Of a stretch of 64,000 nucleotides of DNA, positions 1 to 10,890 are shown piece after piece; the stretch's first letter is position 1; each line of letters starts with the position of its first letter. Origin of the DNA: Odobenus rosmarus divergens (lineage: Eukaryota > Chordata > Mammalia > Carnivora > Odobenidae); NCBI RefSeq assembly GCF_000321225.1, contig NW_004450286.1, forward strand, positions 529,489 through 593,488. Direction: 5' to 3'. The translations under genes and the position numbers were made by a program. The notes beneath the pieces were generated by a model, which was not told the DNA's origin, ran no database searches, and saw only the letters and a list, made by a program, of their open reading frames with translations.

Positions 1-36
1 AGGTCTCCTACTCCTCTGCCATCTTGCTCCCGTCCT
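1..36 (-). mobile_element. 5' tip of an L1 element running out of the window
   Basis: Read on the minus strand, these bases give the AAGATGGCAGAGGAGTAGGAG-like head typical of the start of mammalian L1 elements. The rest of the element would lie to the left of base 1. Only the tip is visible, so the family is not assigned. Confidence 0.45.
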
Positions 37-290
37 CATTAATTTACATTTTGATCTTTATTATTTTCTTTTTTCTCCCTACTTCGGGGTTTACTTGCTC
101 TTCTTTTTCTAGTTTTTTTTGAAGGAGAAGAATTTATTAACTTTAGAACTTTATCCTTTCCAACATGGGCATTTATTGTTATAAACTTTCCAAGTACTGC
201 TTTAGCAGCATCCACAAATTCTGATATGTTATCAAATGCTGTCAAACATGCTGTCATGTCCCAAATGCAGTCCTTTTTTTTTTCAATTAG
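37..290 (-). mobile_element. L1 ORF2 relic (end of endonuclease domain / linker)
   Basis: On the minus strand a 72-codon open stretch (39-257) reads like the region after the L1 ORF2p endonuclease: it has an AAKAVLGKFITINA segment, close to the AVLRGKF-I-AL/IN-A signature of L1 ORF2p, and then a basic Lys/Arg-rich stretch. It is truncated on both sides and cannot encode a working protein. Identification rests on recalled L1 consensus sequence. Confidence 0.6.
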
Positions 291-2015
291 ACTTTACAGA
301 AAAACTGAGAAGATAGTATGGAGAAGGTTTTCTTTTTGCTCTGAAATTTTCTTTGTCTTATATTAAAATAGCCACTCCAGCTTTCTTTTGTTTCATGTTA
401 GCAAGTTATATCTTTTTCCATCCTTTTACTTTTAACCTAATTATGTCTTTATAGTTAAGGTGCATTTCTTATAGGCAGCATATAACTGGGTTTGCTTTTT
501 TATTCAGATTGATGATTTCTGCCATTCAATTAGGGTGTTTAGACCATTTTGGATGTCTGTAAACATCTTGATTTTGTTTTCATTTTTAAAAGATATTTTC
601 ACTGGGTACAGAATTCTAAGTTGACAGTTTTTTCCAGCAATTTGAAAGTTGTATTCCAGTATCTTTTTGCTTGCAGTATCCTGGTGAGGGATCTACAGAT
701 ATTATCTTTGTCTTTTTTCCTCTGTATGTAAAGTGTCTTTTTCCCTCTGGCCATTTTTAAGATGTCCTCTTTATCATCAATTTTGAGCAATTTGATTAAG
801 ATATGCCTTGTTTTCGTTTTCTTTATGATTCTTATTCTTGGAATTCATTTGGTTTCTTGAATTTGTGACTCAATATTTTTCAGCACATTTGACGTTTTTT
901 GGGTATTATATCTTCAAATATTTTTTCTGTTCCCTCTACCCCATTTCTCCTCTCCTTTGTGGTTTCCAATTACTTATATATTAGGCTGCTTGATGTCCCA
1001 CTGTTCAGTGACACTTTTGCCATTTTTTATAGTTTTCAGTTTGGATAGTTTCTATTGCTATGCTTTCAAATTCACCATTATTTCTTCTACTGTGCCTAAT
1101 CTGTCATTAATCTTATCTCAGATAGAGATTTTTCATCTCAGACACTGTAATTTTCAATTCTAGATGTTCAGTTTTTTTAAAAAAAAAACTATCATTCATG
1201 TTTCACTTAACTTTTTGAACATATGGGACATAGTTATAATAGCTGTTTTAATGTCCTTGTCTGCTAATCCTAACATTTGTTGTCAGTTCTAGGTCTGTTT
1301 CAGTTAGTCGATTACTCTCTTCAATATGGATTGTGTTTTCCTGCTTTTGTCTATGCCTAGTAATCCTTTTTTTTTTTTTTTTTTTTGCTACCTAGTAATG
1401 TTTGGTGGGATCCCAGACATTATGAATTTTAAGTTAAGTGTTAAGTCCTGGATATTTTTATATTCCAATAATGTTATTTTTTTTCTGAGATTATGCAGCT
1501 AAATTACTTGGAAAGAGTTTGATCCTTTTGAATCTTGCTTTAATGATTTGCTAGGCAGATCTGGAGCAGCGTTTAGATGAAGGCTAATTATTCCCTATTA
1601 CTAAGGTAAGAGCTTCCTGGGTATTCTATTCATTAATTATCCATTTTTCCAGTCTGGCACATGGGAAGAGGCAACACCTCTGGCTCTGTGTGACTTTGGG
1701 CATTGTTCTCTAGTCTTTTCATATTGTGAAATATGCATGCATACATTCACTGATTAGGACTTTCTGAATATGTAAGGGACCCCCTCTGCGGATCTCCAGG
1801 GTTCTCTCTCTGTACAACATTTTTCTCTTTGCTGTTCTGACTTGAGAATCCTAGCTGCCTTCATCTCACTGATGGCTTGGCTTTGTTTCCTCCATTCAAG
1901 GAATCCACTAGGCTCTACCTGGACTCCCCCCTTCCTGGGCCATGGCCTGAAAACTCTTGCAAGGCAATAAGCCACAGCAATTGCAGGGCTGGCTTGGTTC
2001 ATTTCATTTCTCAGA
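291..2015 (-). mobile_element. Ancient L1 (L1M/HAL1-like) 5' region, antisense
   Basis: The plus strand is T-rich, as expected for an L1 in minus orientation. It contains phrases I recognise from old mammalian L1 upstream regions, for example around 370-480 (CCACTCCAGCTTTCTTTTG), 600-800 (GGGTACAGAATTCTAAGTTG) and 1200-1560 (GAACATATGGGACATAGTTATAATAG). There is no intact reading frame. A poly(T) run inside it (1367-1386) is listed separately. The subfamily cannot be fixed without a repeat-library search. Confidence 0.6.
1356..1399 (-). repeat. Poly(T) tract flanked by a 9-base direct repeat
   Basis: A run of 20 T (1367-1386) lies between two copies of CCTAGTAAT (1356-1364 and 1391-1399). 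A bare poly(A) (minus strand) with a short target-site duplication is what a severely truncated retrotransposition would leave. Chance duplication of nine bases is possible. Confidence 0.5.
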
Positions 2016-2019
2016 GATT

Positions 2020-2243
2020 ATTTTCCTTTATTGCTTGATGTCTAGTGTCTCTGAAAGTGCTTCTTCTTCATCATAAAGACCATAAATGCCCACACATTTA
2101 AATGATCACAGCCCCCTCCCCTTATCCCCTGGTAACTAATACGCTTTCTGTCTCTGTGGATTTGCCAATTCTGGATATAGCATATAAAGGAATCATTCAA
2201 TTACATGACCTTTAGCGTCTGGCTTCTTTCTTAGCATAATTAA
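2020..2243 (-). mobile_element. L1M 3'-end fragment, antisense
   Basis: The stretch includes CCCCTGGTAACTAATACGC, CTGTGGATTTGCCAATTCTGG and CTTCTTTCTTAGCATAATT, all recognisable antisense phrases from the 3' part of old L1 elements. The same phrases recur, differently diverged, at 4930-5070. It is only about 220 bases long and noncoding. Confidence 0.6.
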
Positions 2244-2315
2244 AATTTTTTTTTAATTTTTACTTTTTTAATTCCAATATAATTAACATACAGTGTTATA
2301 TTAGTTTCAGGTGTT
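2244..2315 (-). mobile_element. Carnivore L1 3' UTR fragment, antisense
   Basis: An A/T-rich start (poly(A) on the minus strand) is followed by ATATAATTAACATACAGTG and TATTAGTTTCAGGTG. I recall this word order from the 3' untranslated region of carnivore L1s. The fragment is short and ends abruptly. Confidence 0.5.
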
Positions 2316-2490
2316 TATGATAAAGTATGGAAACTAGAAACTAGAGAGAAGTGGTAGTTACACAACATTGTGCACACACTAAATGCCACTGAATTGTACA
2401 TTTTATGATGGCTAATTCTGTGATATGGGAATTTTACCTCAATAAAAGATAAATACATCCACTAATGCTAATAAATAAATAAATAAAGTA
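2316..2490 (+). mobile_element. L1M 3' end with AATA tail
   Basis: GTGGTAGTTACACAACATTG, CCACTGAATTGTACATTTTA and ACCTCAATAAAAGATAAATA are the usual last 150 bases of an old L1 in plus orientation, followed by an AATA-rich tail (2460-2488). It is noncoding. Confidence 0.6.
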
Positions 2491-2639
2491 TTGCTTCTTA
2501 TACTGGGTCTGTTTTTTAAAAAACATATTGTGTTGATGGGGAGGGTAAACCTGGTCCCTGTTACTCTTTCTGTGGGCCTATAATTGTATTCCAAGATAAA
2601 ATAATAATAATGTATTCAAGGTTTAAAACATATGTAGAA

Positions 2640-2836
2640 ATGGGATGTCTAGCTGGCTCAGTTCGTTAACCATCTGGCTTTTGATTTCATCTCAGGTCAT
2701 GATCTCAGGATCGTGAGATCAAACCTCACATGGGGCTCCATGCTGAGCATGGAGCCTGCTTAAGATTCTTTCTCTCCCTCTCTCTCTCTGCCCCTCTCCC
2801 CCACCCTCTCTAAAAAAATAATAAATAAATAAAAAT
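2640..2836 (+). mobile_element. CAN-SINE (tRNA-derived carnivore SINE), diverged
   Basis: The tRNA-like head has GCTGGCTCAGTTCGTTAA and a CTCAGGTCATGATCTCAGG box, followed by a CT-rich body (2770-2812) and an AATAAATAAAT tail. A perfect 15-base target-site duplication, AAAACATATGTAGAA, lies at 2625-2639 and 2837-2851. The diverged head suggests one of the older carnivore insertions here. Confidence 0.9.
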
Positions 2837-2851
2837 AAAACATATGTAGAA

Positions 2852-4122
2852 GTAACATGTATGGTGACAATCTACAAAGGATGGGGAAGAGAAATGGAAG
2901 TAGATATTGTAAGGTTTTTACAGTATATATGAAGTGGTATAATATTGCTTGAGGGTAGACTGTAATAAATTAAACATGTATAATGCAGCCTCTAGAGCAA
3001 CAAAGAAAAAATAAAGCAAAAAAAAATCCCCAAATCTAATAAAAGGGAATGAAAACAACAAAGAACCATAAGACAAATGAGAAACAAATAGCAGGATGTG
3101 AATATAAACCAGTAATATATATAATTACATTGAATATAAAATGATCTAAACATTCCAGTTAAAAGGCAGAACTTTTGAGATAGGGTAAAAAGACAAAACA
3201 CAACTATACATCACCTATAAAAAAACCTATTTTATATATGAAGACACAGGTTAAAACTAAAAAGATGAACAAATATATACAATTCAAACCTTAATCCAAA
3301 GAAATCTAGAGTGATTAAATCATACAAAGTAAACTTCAGAACAAGGAATATTACCAAAGATAGATTTCATCATGATAAATAGGTCAATTAATCAAAAAGT
3401 CATTATAATCCTAAATATGTATGCACTGAGCATAGGGGTTCAATATGTATGAAACAAAAACTTATAGAACTAAAAAAGGAAATAGACAAATCTGCATAGT
3501 TGGAAATTTCAACATTCCTCTCTCAGTAATCGACAGAACAAGTACACACACAAAAAATCAGTAAGAATAGAAAACAAGTTAACAACACTATCAATCAAGT
3601 TGACCTAATTGACATTTATGGAACACTCCACTCAACAGCAGCAGGATGTACTTTCTTCTCGGGTGCTTGTGGAACACTTACTAAGAAGCAGCATATTCTG
3701 GATCATAAAACAGAATCAAGAAGATTGGACTCAAGCAGAGCATGTTCTCTGAACACAACAGAAATAAATTTGAAACCAAAAACAGAAGGACGGGTATCTG
3801 GAAAGGTCCCCAATATTTGGTAATTATAAATAACATATCCTTAAATAAGCAATGGACCATATAAGAAATCAAAAGGGAAATCAGAAGATATTTTGTATTG
3901 GTTGAAAATGAAAACAAAACATTTTAAGGTGAATGGGGTGCATCTCAAGCAGTGCTTAGAGGGAAATTTGTAGCATTAAATGATTGTACTGGAAAAAGAA
4001 GAAAGGTCTTAAATCAATATATTAAGTTTTACTTCAAGAAGCTAGAAAAAGAAGAGAAAATTAAAAGTAACCAGAGAAAAATAATAACAAGAATGGGAGA
4101 AATTTTTAAAAGTAGAAAGAGG
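2852..4122 (+). mobile_element. L1 ORF2 relic, endonuclease-domain part, plus strand
   Basis: From about 3600 the plus strand translates, with stops and frameshifts, to L1 ORF2p endonuclease sequence: DLIDIYGT-, an HILDHKTE-like stretch and, at 3952-4030, a clean MLRGKFVALND segment. These match the conserved -D-HPLIDIYRT...SDH...AVLRGKFIALN order of the family. The interval 2852-3590 is A-rich and probably the preceding part of the same element. It was cut by the SINE at 4123-4320 and resumes after it. The relic cannot code for protein. Confidence 0.65.
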
Positions 4123-4320
4123 GTGGGGCTCTTGGGTGACTCAGTTGGTTAAACATCTGCCTTTGGCTCAGGTCATGATCTCAGAGACCTGGGATCGAGC
4201 CCCACATTGGGCTCCCTACTCAGCTGGGAGTCTGCTTCTCCCTCTCCTTCTGTCATTCCCCTTGCCTGTGCTCTCTCACTCTGCTCTCTCTCTCCCAAAT
4301 AAATAAACAAAATCTTTAAA
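4123..4320 (+). mobile_element. CAN-SINE
   Basis: The element shows GGGGCTCTTGGGTGACTCAG, a GGTCATGATCTCAG box, GGGATCGAGCCCCACATTGG, a CT-rich body with repeated CTCTC blocks, and an AAATAAATAAACAAAATCTTT tail. It splits an L1 ORF2 relic. The flanks share a weak direct repeat (AAAAGTAGAAAGAGGG and AAAAGTAGAGGG), consistent with a decayed target-site duplication. Confidence 0.88.
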
Positions 4321-4512
4321 AAAAAGTAGAGGGTGATGTGGGAGGGAAAGAGAGTTCAAAATCTCGTTCTTTAAAAATACCAATAAAATTGACAAATACT
4401 AATATTATAAACAAACTTTGGCCAATGAATTTGACTACTTCGATGAAATAGAGAAAGTACTTGAATGCACAAACCACCAAAGCTCACTCCAGAAGAAATA
4501 AGAATTCTGGAT
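4321..4512 (+). mobile_element. L1 ORF2 relic, continuation after SINE
   Basis: Bases around 4420-4500 read as the L1 ORF2 linker (FDYFDEIEKVLE-like, then AQTTKAHSRRNKN). It lies in the same order and orientation as the piece left of the SINE, so both are one interrupted element. Confidence 0.5.
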
Positions 4513-4532
4513 TGTCTTTTACCTATTTTTTA

Positions 4533-4740
4533 TTTTATTTTATTTTTTTAAGACTTTTTATTTTTATTTATTTGACAGAGAGGAGATAGTGAGAGCAGGA
4601 ACACAAGCAGGGGGAGTGGGAGAAGGAGAAGCAGGCCTCCCACGGAGCAGGGAGCCCAATGCGGTACTCGATCCCAGGACCCTGAGATCATGACACAAGC
4701 GGAAGGCAGACCCTTAACGACTAAGCCACCCAGGCCCCCC
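4533..4740 (-). mobile_element. CAN-SINE, minus strand
   Basis: The tail is at the left (TTTTATTTATTTGACAGAG), then a GA-rich complement of the CT body, GGGAGCCCAATGCGG, CGATCCCAGGACCC, a GATCATGA box, and the head at the right ending CCACCCAGGCCCCCC. An 18/20 target-site duplication lies at 4513-4532 and 4741-4760 (TGTCTTTTACC... and TGCCTTTTCCC...). Confidence 0.9.
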
Positions 4741-4760
4741 TGCCTTTTCCCTATTTTTTA

Positions 4761-6004
4761 AATGGAGATATAATTCATAGAACATAAAATTTCATGTAAC
4801 ACAAAATTCACTATCTTAAAGTGTATGATTCAGTGGTGATTAGTGTATTCACAAGGTTGTGCCATCACCTCTAATTGCAGAACATTTCATCACCCTAAAA
4901 AGAAACTCTGTGCCCACAAATAATCACTCCTCATTTCCTCCTTCCCCCCAACCCCTGACACTACTAGTCAACTTTTCATCTCAATGGAGTCGCCTATACA
5001 GAACAATCCATATAAATGGAACTGTACAATGTATAACCTTTTGTGTCTGCCTTCTTTCACTTAGCATAAGTTTTCAAGATTCATCCAAGTTTTACCATGT
5101 ATCAGTACTGCATTCTTTTTTATGGTTAAAAAATATTCCCTTGTATAGACATACCACATTTTGTTAACGGACATTTAGGTTGTTTCTACTTTTTGACCAT
5201 TGTGAATAATATTTCTGTGAAAATTCCTTTATAAGTTTTTGTGTGAATGTGTGTTTTCATGTCTCTTGGTTATACACCTAAAAGTGGAATTCATATAGCA
5301 ACCCATTTTTAGCTTTTTGAGGAACTGCCAAACTATTTCCACAGTGGCTGCACCATTTTACATTCCCACCAGCAATGTATGAGGGTTCCAATTTATCTAC
5401 ATCCTTACCAAGACTTGTTTCTCTTTTTCCTTTTTCTTTTTTCAAATAGCCATCCTAGTGGGTGTGATGTGATATCTCATTGTGGTTTAGATTTGCATTT
5501 CTCTAATGACTAATGATGTTGAAGATCTTTTCACATGCTTATTGACCATTTGTATATCTTTGGAGTTATGTCTATTCAAATCCTTTGCCTATTTTAAAAA
5601 TTGGATTGTCTTTTTATCATTGAGTTGTAATAGTTCTTTATATATTCTGAATTGTAGGCCCCTTTCAGATATATAATTACAAATACTTTCTCTTATTCCA
5701 TGGGTTATTTTTTCACTTTCTTGATAGTGTCTTTTGATGCACAAAAGTTTCTCATTCTGATGAAGTCCAATTTATCTATTTTTAATTTGGTTGTTTATGC
5801 TTTTGGTGTCATAGGTAAGAAACTATTGCCTAATCTAAGGGCAAGAAAACTCACATCTGTTTCCTTCAAAAAGTCTTACACTTTTAGCTTTCACATTTAG
5901 GTTTTTGATGCATTTTGGATTAATTTTTGTGTATGGAACAAGGATCCATTCATTATTTTGCATGTGGATATCCAGCTGTTCCAGCTCCATTTAAAAAAGC
6001 TATT
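4761..6004 (-). mobile_element. L1M 3' UTR plus ORF2 3' end, antisense
   Basis: This is a long, readable antisense L1: CACAAGGTTGTGCCATCACC, CTGCACCATTTTACATTCCC, TCCTAGTGGGTGTGATGTG, CATGTGGATATCCAGCTGTT and similar phrases occur in the order expected when an L1 is read backwards from its 3' end. It breaks at about 6004, where an L1 5' end in plus orientation begins. A short piece at about 7480-7600 looks like a later part of the same antisense element, so the plus-strand L1 seems nested within it. There is no open frame of use. Confidence 0.75.
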
Positions 6005-6780
6005 CTTGGGTTGCTGGGAAGATGGCGGAGTAGGAGGACCCTGGGCTCACTTCTTGCCACGTGGCCACCTAGAGAACACCCACATCAGTATAAATAACCC
6101 AGAAAGCAACCCCAAAACTGGCAGAACAGACTCCGCAGCCCGAGGTAGACAAGAGGCCACAGCGAAGCAGATCCACCCCCTCTGATTGCTCTTGGCAAGA
6201 TCCCATCAAAGCAGTGCCACAAGCCTGGCAGTGTGCACACAGCCCAGACAAGGGTCAGCATCACTCCAAAGTGCGTCCTGTTCCAGGGAGAGGGGAAAAT
6301 AACCACACACCAGTCTGACTGTGACCCCAGCAGTGGGCTGGGGGCAGGCAGCTGGTCTGACTGCAGGCCCTGCCCACCAACAAAAGCTTCTCAGGGGACA
6401 ACACAAGGGAAGTGCTTGAAGTTTGGTCCTACTTCATCTCTGGCAAAAACCTGTTCTGACACAACTCAAGCCCGAGACAGCCCTGGACCAGCCCACTAAC
6501 ACCACAGGTACCAGACTCTGCCCACAACATGCAGAGAGCCATCGCAGGCTGCATTGAAGACAAACACAGCTCTGCCACAATGGTAGGACACCCCTGTAGC
6601 AACACACATAGGAGACACCCCCTGAAGCACCATTTTCTGGTGAAAAGGAGACACTGCACTGCAGGACCTCTTCTTCATAAAGCCACTACTTTCAAGTGTG
6701 GGAGACGTAGCTGATTTTCCTAACACATAGAAACAGACACAGCAATTGACAAAATGAGGAGATAGAGGAATCTGTTCCAG
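6005..6780 (+). mobile_element. L1 5' untranslated region, apparently with its 5' end
   Basis: It begins GCTGGGAAGATGGCGGAGTAG, the usual start of a full-length carnivore L1, and continues with AACACCCACATCAG, AACAGACTCCGCAGCCCG and other upstream phrases, reaching the ORF1 start near 6781. Several short frames overlap here on both strands but none resembles a gene. A retained 5' end is uncommon, since most insertions are 5'-truncated. Confidence 0.65.
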
Positions 6781-7475
6781 ATGAAAGAGTGGAACAAAAT
6801 CAGAGCAAGAGACCTAAACAAAATGGAGATAAGTAATATGTCTGATAGTGAATTTAAAGTAATACTCATAAAGATACTCACTAGAATTGAGAAAGGAGTG
6901 CAGAACCTCCATGAGACCTTCCACCAAGAGATAGTAGATGTAAAAAAGAACGAATTAGAGCTATTGGATTCACTAAATGGAAATAAAAATAGACCACCTG
7001 GAATAAAGAGCAAACAGGAGGAAGTAGAAAAATGGATCAGCCACCTGGAGGACAGAGTAATGGAAAGTAATCAAGCTGAGGAGATGAGAGGGGAAAAAAT
7101 ATGCAAAATGAGAATAGACCAGGAAACTCAGTGACACTGTCAAGCATAATAGTCGCATGACAGGGATCCCAGAAGGAGAAGAGTGAGAAAAGGGGGCAGA
7201 AGATTTGTCTGAAGAAATAATTGCTAAAAACTTCCTGAATCTGGGGAAGCAAAGAGAAATCTAGATCCAGGAGGCACAGAGAGCCCCCAACAAAACCAAC
7301 CCAAAGAGGTCTGCATCAAGACACAAAGTAAATAAGATGGCCAAAAGTAGTGATAAAGAGAGAATTTTAAAAGCAGCAAGAGAAAGGAAAGCAGTGACAT
7401 ACAAGGGAAACCCCATAGGGCTATCAGTGGGTTTTTCAGCAGAAACTCTGCAGGCCAGAAGAGAGCAGCATTTCT
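6781..7475 (+). pseudogene. Decayed L1 ORF1 (RNA-binding chaperone) relic
   Basis: L1 ORF1p is the trimeric RNA-binding partner of the L1 reverse transcriptase. Here 117 codons remain open (6781-7134). They contain MSDSEFKVILIK near residue 20, a Lys/Glu-rich heptad-like coiled-coil stretch, and WISHLEDRVMESNQAE near residues 84-99, all typical of L1 ORF1p. After the stop, further ORF1 words follow with stops and frame changes: IPEGEE, EEIIAKNFLNLGK, DKERILKAARE and VTYKG. The frame is dead and ends near 7475, where the sequence turns into an antisense L1 piece. Confidence 0.75.
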
Positions 7476-7612
7476 TTATATGACCTAATTCCTCCGGCTA
7501 GAACCTCCAGTACAATGTTGAAAAAGAAGTGGAAAAAGTGGACATCCTTGTCTTGGTCCTGATTTTAGAGCCCACATCTATTTTTTTAAACTGGTTCTTT
7601 AGTTAAAAACAT
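7476..7612 (-). mobile_element. L1 ORF2 fragment, antisense
   Basis: Plus-strand phrases CTAGAACCTCCAGTACAATG and GGACATCCTTGTCTTGGTCC are the reverse complement of the L1 ORF2p reverse-transcriptase region that encodes the QGCPLSPLLFNIVLE motif. It lies between two plus-strand L1 pieces and probably continues the antisense L1 that ends at 6004. Confidence 0.6.
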
Positions 7613-7943
7613 TCCCTTGAAGAAAATTCCTGGCCTCTGATGACTTCATTGATTAGTTGTATCAAACATTTAAGGACAAAATAATACCAGTTCTACAGAA
7701 AATCTTCCAGAAAATAGAAGAGGAGGGAATACTTCCCAATTCCTTTTATGAGGCAAGCATTACCCTAATACCAAAACCAAAGATATTATAAGAAAGGAAA
7801 GGCACAGTCCAACACCCCATGTCAACAAAAAGCAAAGTACTTTAACAAAATATTAGTGATCTAAATCTATGATATCTGAAGAAGTTGATGCATCATGACT
7901 AAGTGTAGTTTATCTCAAGAATGCAAGGTTGTTTTAACATTCA
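7613..7943 (+). mobile_element. L1 ORF2 relic, reverse-transcriptase part (left of SINE)
   Basis: Broken translation gives the start of the L1 reverse-transcriptase domain: a FYQTFK-like stretch, [22 protein letters not shown] and a KILV-like segment. Stops and small indels are frequent. The SINE at 7959-8146 interrupts it. Confidence 0.7.
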
Positions 7944-7958
7944 AAAATCAATGTGTTT

Positions 7959-8146
7959 TGGGGCACCTGGGTGGCTCAGATGGTTGAGCGTCTGCCTTCG
8001 GCTTAGGTCATGATCCCAGGGTCCTGGGATCGAGTCCTGCATGGGGCTCCCTGCTGGGTGGGGAGCCTGCTTCTCCCTCTGCCTCTGCCTCTCTCTCTCT
8101 CTGACTCTCATGAATAAATAAATAAAACATTTTTAAAAAATTTAAG
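7959..8146 (+). mobile_element. CAN-SINE with 15-base target-site duplication
   Basis: It starts GGGGCACCTGGGTGGCTCAG and has a GGTCATGATCCCAGG box and GGGATCGAGTCCTGCATGGG, then a CT-rich body and an AATAAATAAATAAAACATTT tail. The flanking duplication is AAAATCAATGTGTTT (7944-7958) against AAAATCAATGTATTT (8147-8161), 14 of 15 matching. This head is close to the arctoid form of the SINE. Confidence 0.93.
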
Positions 8147-8161
8147 AAAATCAATGTATTT

Positions 8162-10400
8162 CACCAGCTTAATAGAGTAAAAGAACCCAAAAACACATGA
8201 TTACCTTAATAGATATAGAAAAAACATTTGAGAAAATCGAATACTCATTCATGATTTAAAAACAAAACAAAACAAAACAAATTCAGCACACTAGGAGTAG
8301 AAGGGAACTTCCACACCTGAGAAAGGGCATCTATGAAAAATTGTCGGTCAGCATGACACTTGATGGCAAAAGACTGAATGTTTATCCCTAATATTGGAAA
8401 CAAGGCAAGAATTTCTACTCTCATCATTTCTGTGGATCAATGTAATAGAGGTCCTAGCCAGTGCAAACAGACAAGAAAAAGAAATTAAAAGGCTTATATA
8501 TTAGAGAGAAAAAAATTAACACTATCTTTTTTGCAGATAATATGACCATTTGCCTATGTAGAAGATCCTAAGGGTTCAATAAAAAAGGGTACTAGAATTG
8601 ATTAGTGAGGTTAGCATGGTAACAAGATTCAAGGTTCATACTTTAAAAGCCTGTATACTAAAAGTAAATAGATGAAAATTCAAATATTACAATATCATTT
8701 ATAATAGCAAGAAAAATATGAAATACTTTGGAGCAAATTTAATAAAACATATGCTATTCCTGTATACTAAAACTATAAAATATTGCTCAGAGAAATTAAA
8801 AATGATCTAAACAAAAGGGAAAGACATACTATGTTCATGAATCAGAAGACTCAATTGTGTTAAAAGATTCAGTGCATTTGCTATCAAAATCCCAGATAGA
8901 TATTTGGAGAAATTGATAAGTCCATTCTAAAATTCATATGAAAATACAAAGGATCTGGAATAGCCAAAGCAATTTTGAAAAACAAAACAAATTTGGATAT
9001 CTTACTGTACCAGATTACTCGGAATCAGGCTATACTAGATTTCAAGGCCTATTATTGGATTAATATAGTCAAGACAGTCTTACATTGGCATAATTATGGG
9101 TATTTAGCTCAATGGAACAGAATAGAGTCCAGAAATAGACCCAAATATATATGGTCAATTGATTTTTGATGAATGTGCCAGGGTAATCCAATGGGGAGAG
9201 AATAATCTTCTCAACAAATGATACTGGAGCAATTGGATGTTCTTGGGCAAAAAATGATTCTCAATCTATATTATACACCACACAAAAGAATTCACTCAAG
9301 ATGAATCATAAACCTAAAGATGTGTGAGCTAAAGCTCTAAACTTTTATGACAAAACACAGGAGAAAATCACTATGACCTTGGGTTTATTAGAAATTTAAA
9401 TCTCTCATTAAAAAACAGCACAAACCATAAAGTGAAAATTGATAATGTGGACTTATTCCAAGTTAAAAAAAAATGCTTTGTTCTTCAAAATTTAATGATA
9501 AAATAAAAAGTCATGCTATAGACTGGGAGAAAATATAAAGGACTTGTATTCAGAACTTATAACAAACTCTTACAACTTCATAATAGGAAGATAAATAATT
9601 CAATAAAACACAGATAAAGATTTGAATCAATTTTTCAGCAAAGATAAAAGAATAGAAAATAAACACATGAAAAGGTGCTGAGGGTCATTTCTCATCAGGG
9701 AAATACAATTCAAACCATAACGAGATACTTCTACACACTTGCTAGAATGACTAAATTCATACAGTCTGCTGGTATCCAATATTGACAAGAATGTGGAACA
9801 AGTGGAACTCTCATTTGCTGCTGGTGGGAATGTAAGATGGTACAGCTACTTTGGAGAAACAGGTTGACAGTTACTTGTAAGTTAAATGTACACCCAACCT
9901 AACCTAACAATCCTACTCCAAGGTATTTACCAAAGGAAAACATGTTCATAAGAAGAATTTACTTGAATGTTCATAACAGTTTTGTTCATAATGGCCAAAT
10001 GGAAACAACCCTGTGTCCATCAACTGATAAATGGATAAACAAATTGTGGTATATCCATACAATGAAGTACTAGTCAGGAATACAAAGGACTTAACTATTC
10101 ATTCACACAATCATGGATAAATCTCAAATGCATTTTTCCTGGTTAAAGAAACCACACGCAAAAGAATACATTTTGTATGATTCCACTGACAGGAAATGTC
10201 AGAAAGCTGACCAGTAGTTATCAGAGACCACGGCTGGAGGTGGATGTTTGACTGTAAGAGATTATGAGGGAGTTGATTTGAGTGATGGAAATGTTATATG
10301 TTGATTATAGTGGTAGGTAGCTACATGACTGTATATATTTGCCAAGACCCATCAAATTATACACTTAAAATTGGTGAATCTTAGTATGTGTAAATCATAA
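8162..10400 (+). mobile_element. L1 ORF2 relic and 3' end (right of SINE)
   Basis: The plus strand continues the reverse transcriptase in the expected order: a DIEKTFEKI-like stretch, then the LSLFADNMTI-like segment near 8520-8550 that corresponds to the FADD active-site region, with Asn where the second Asp should be. ORF2 C-terminal words follow (KNKTNLDILLYQITRNQ around 8975; WNRIESRNRPKYIW around 9110-9150). The 3' UTR phrases run from about 9660 to 10400, including GTGGTATATCCATACAATG and AATTATACACTTAAAATTGG. Frequent stops make it nonfunctional. Confidence 0.75.
8258..8281 (+). repeat. (AAAAC)n microsatellite in L1 relic
   Basis: Four to five copies of AAAAC/CAAAA lie inside the L1 ORF2 relic. 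The expansion is local and breaks the old frame. Confidence 0.85.
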
Positions 10401-10890
10401 TCATCTCTCCAGGTAATTCTGCTATACAGCCAGGGTGGAGACCACTGACTCAAGCTCAAAGGCTTCTATTTTATTGATGAGGAAACACCAACGCCTGGGA
10501 AGGGAAAGCATTTGAGAGACACCAAGTCAATGTGTATGCAGTAAGTGGGTGGGTGAGTGGGTGAATGAATTGATAAATAGTATGACTGAGTGAGGTTATT
10601 ATACATCAAACCTTAGAAATCATGTCATCTTGCGCCCAGATCTTTCCCCCTGCATCAGGATTAAGGAAAATTTGAGAATTGGCTCTTAAAGGGGACAGAG
10701 AAAGTATAGGGGTCAGGGCAGCCTCAGAGACAACTCGTGAGGCTGGTCCACAAGGTGGGTGGAGATCAGGAATGATGGGCTCGAGTATGATGGGCTTGAT
10801 TACCCCTGACCTTCCCTACCAACCTTCAGGTCCCAAGACAGAATGCATTTGAGATGGGGTAGATGGATTAGGATTAGTATATTGGAATGG
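10401..10890. other. Mixed old repeat fragments, no gene
   Basis: Bases 10405-10440 resemble the end of a MER5-type element (CCAGGTAATTCTGCTATACAGCC). Bases 10465-10535 resemble a minus-strand MIR core (TATTTTATTGATGAGGAAAC). A short GTGGGTGGGTGAGTGGGTGA run is at 10545-10565. The rest shows nothing I recognise. Confidence 0.45.

Noticed and set aside
6781..7134. 117-codon frame as a host gene
   Set aside because: It is the recognisable N-terminal part of L1 ORF1p, truncated by a stop, followed by more broken ORF1 sequence.
7959..8050. tRNA gene in the CAN-SINE head
   Set aside because: The tRNA-like promoter boxes belong to the SINE; no complete tRNA fold is kept. The same applies to the B-box-like words in MIR copies, for example at 35540 and 38000.
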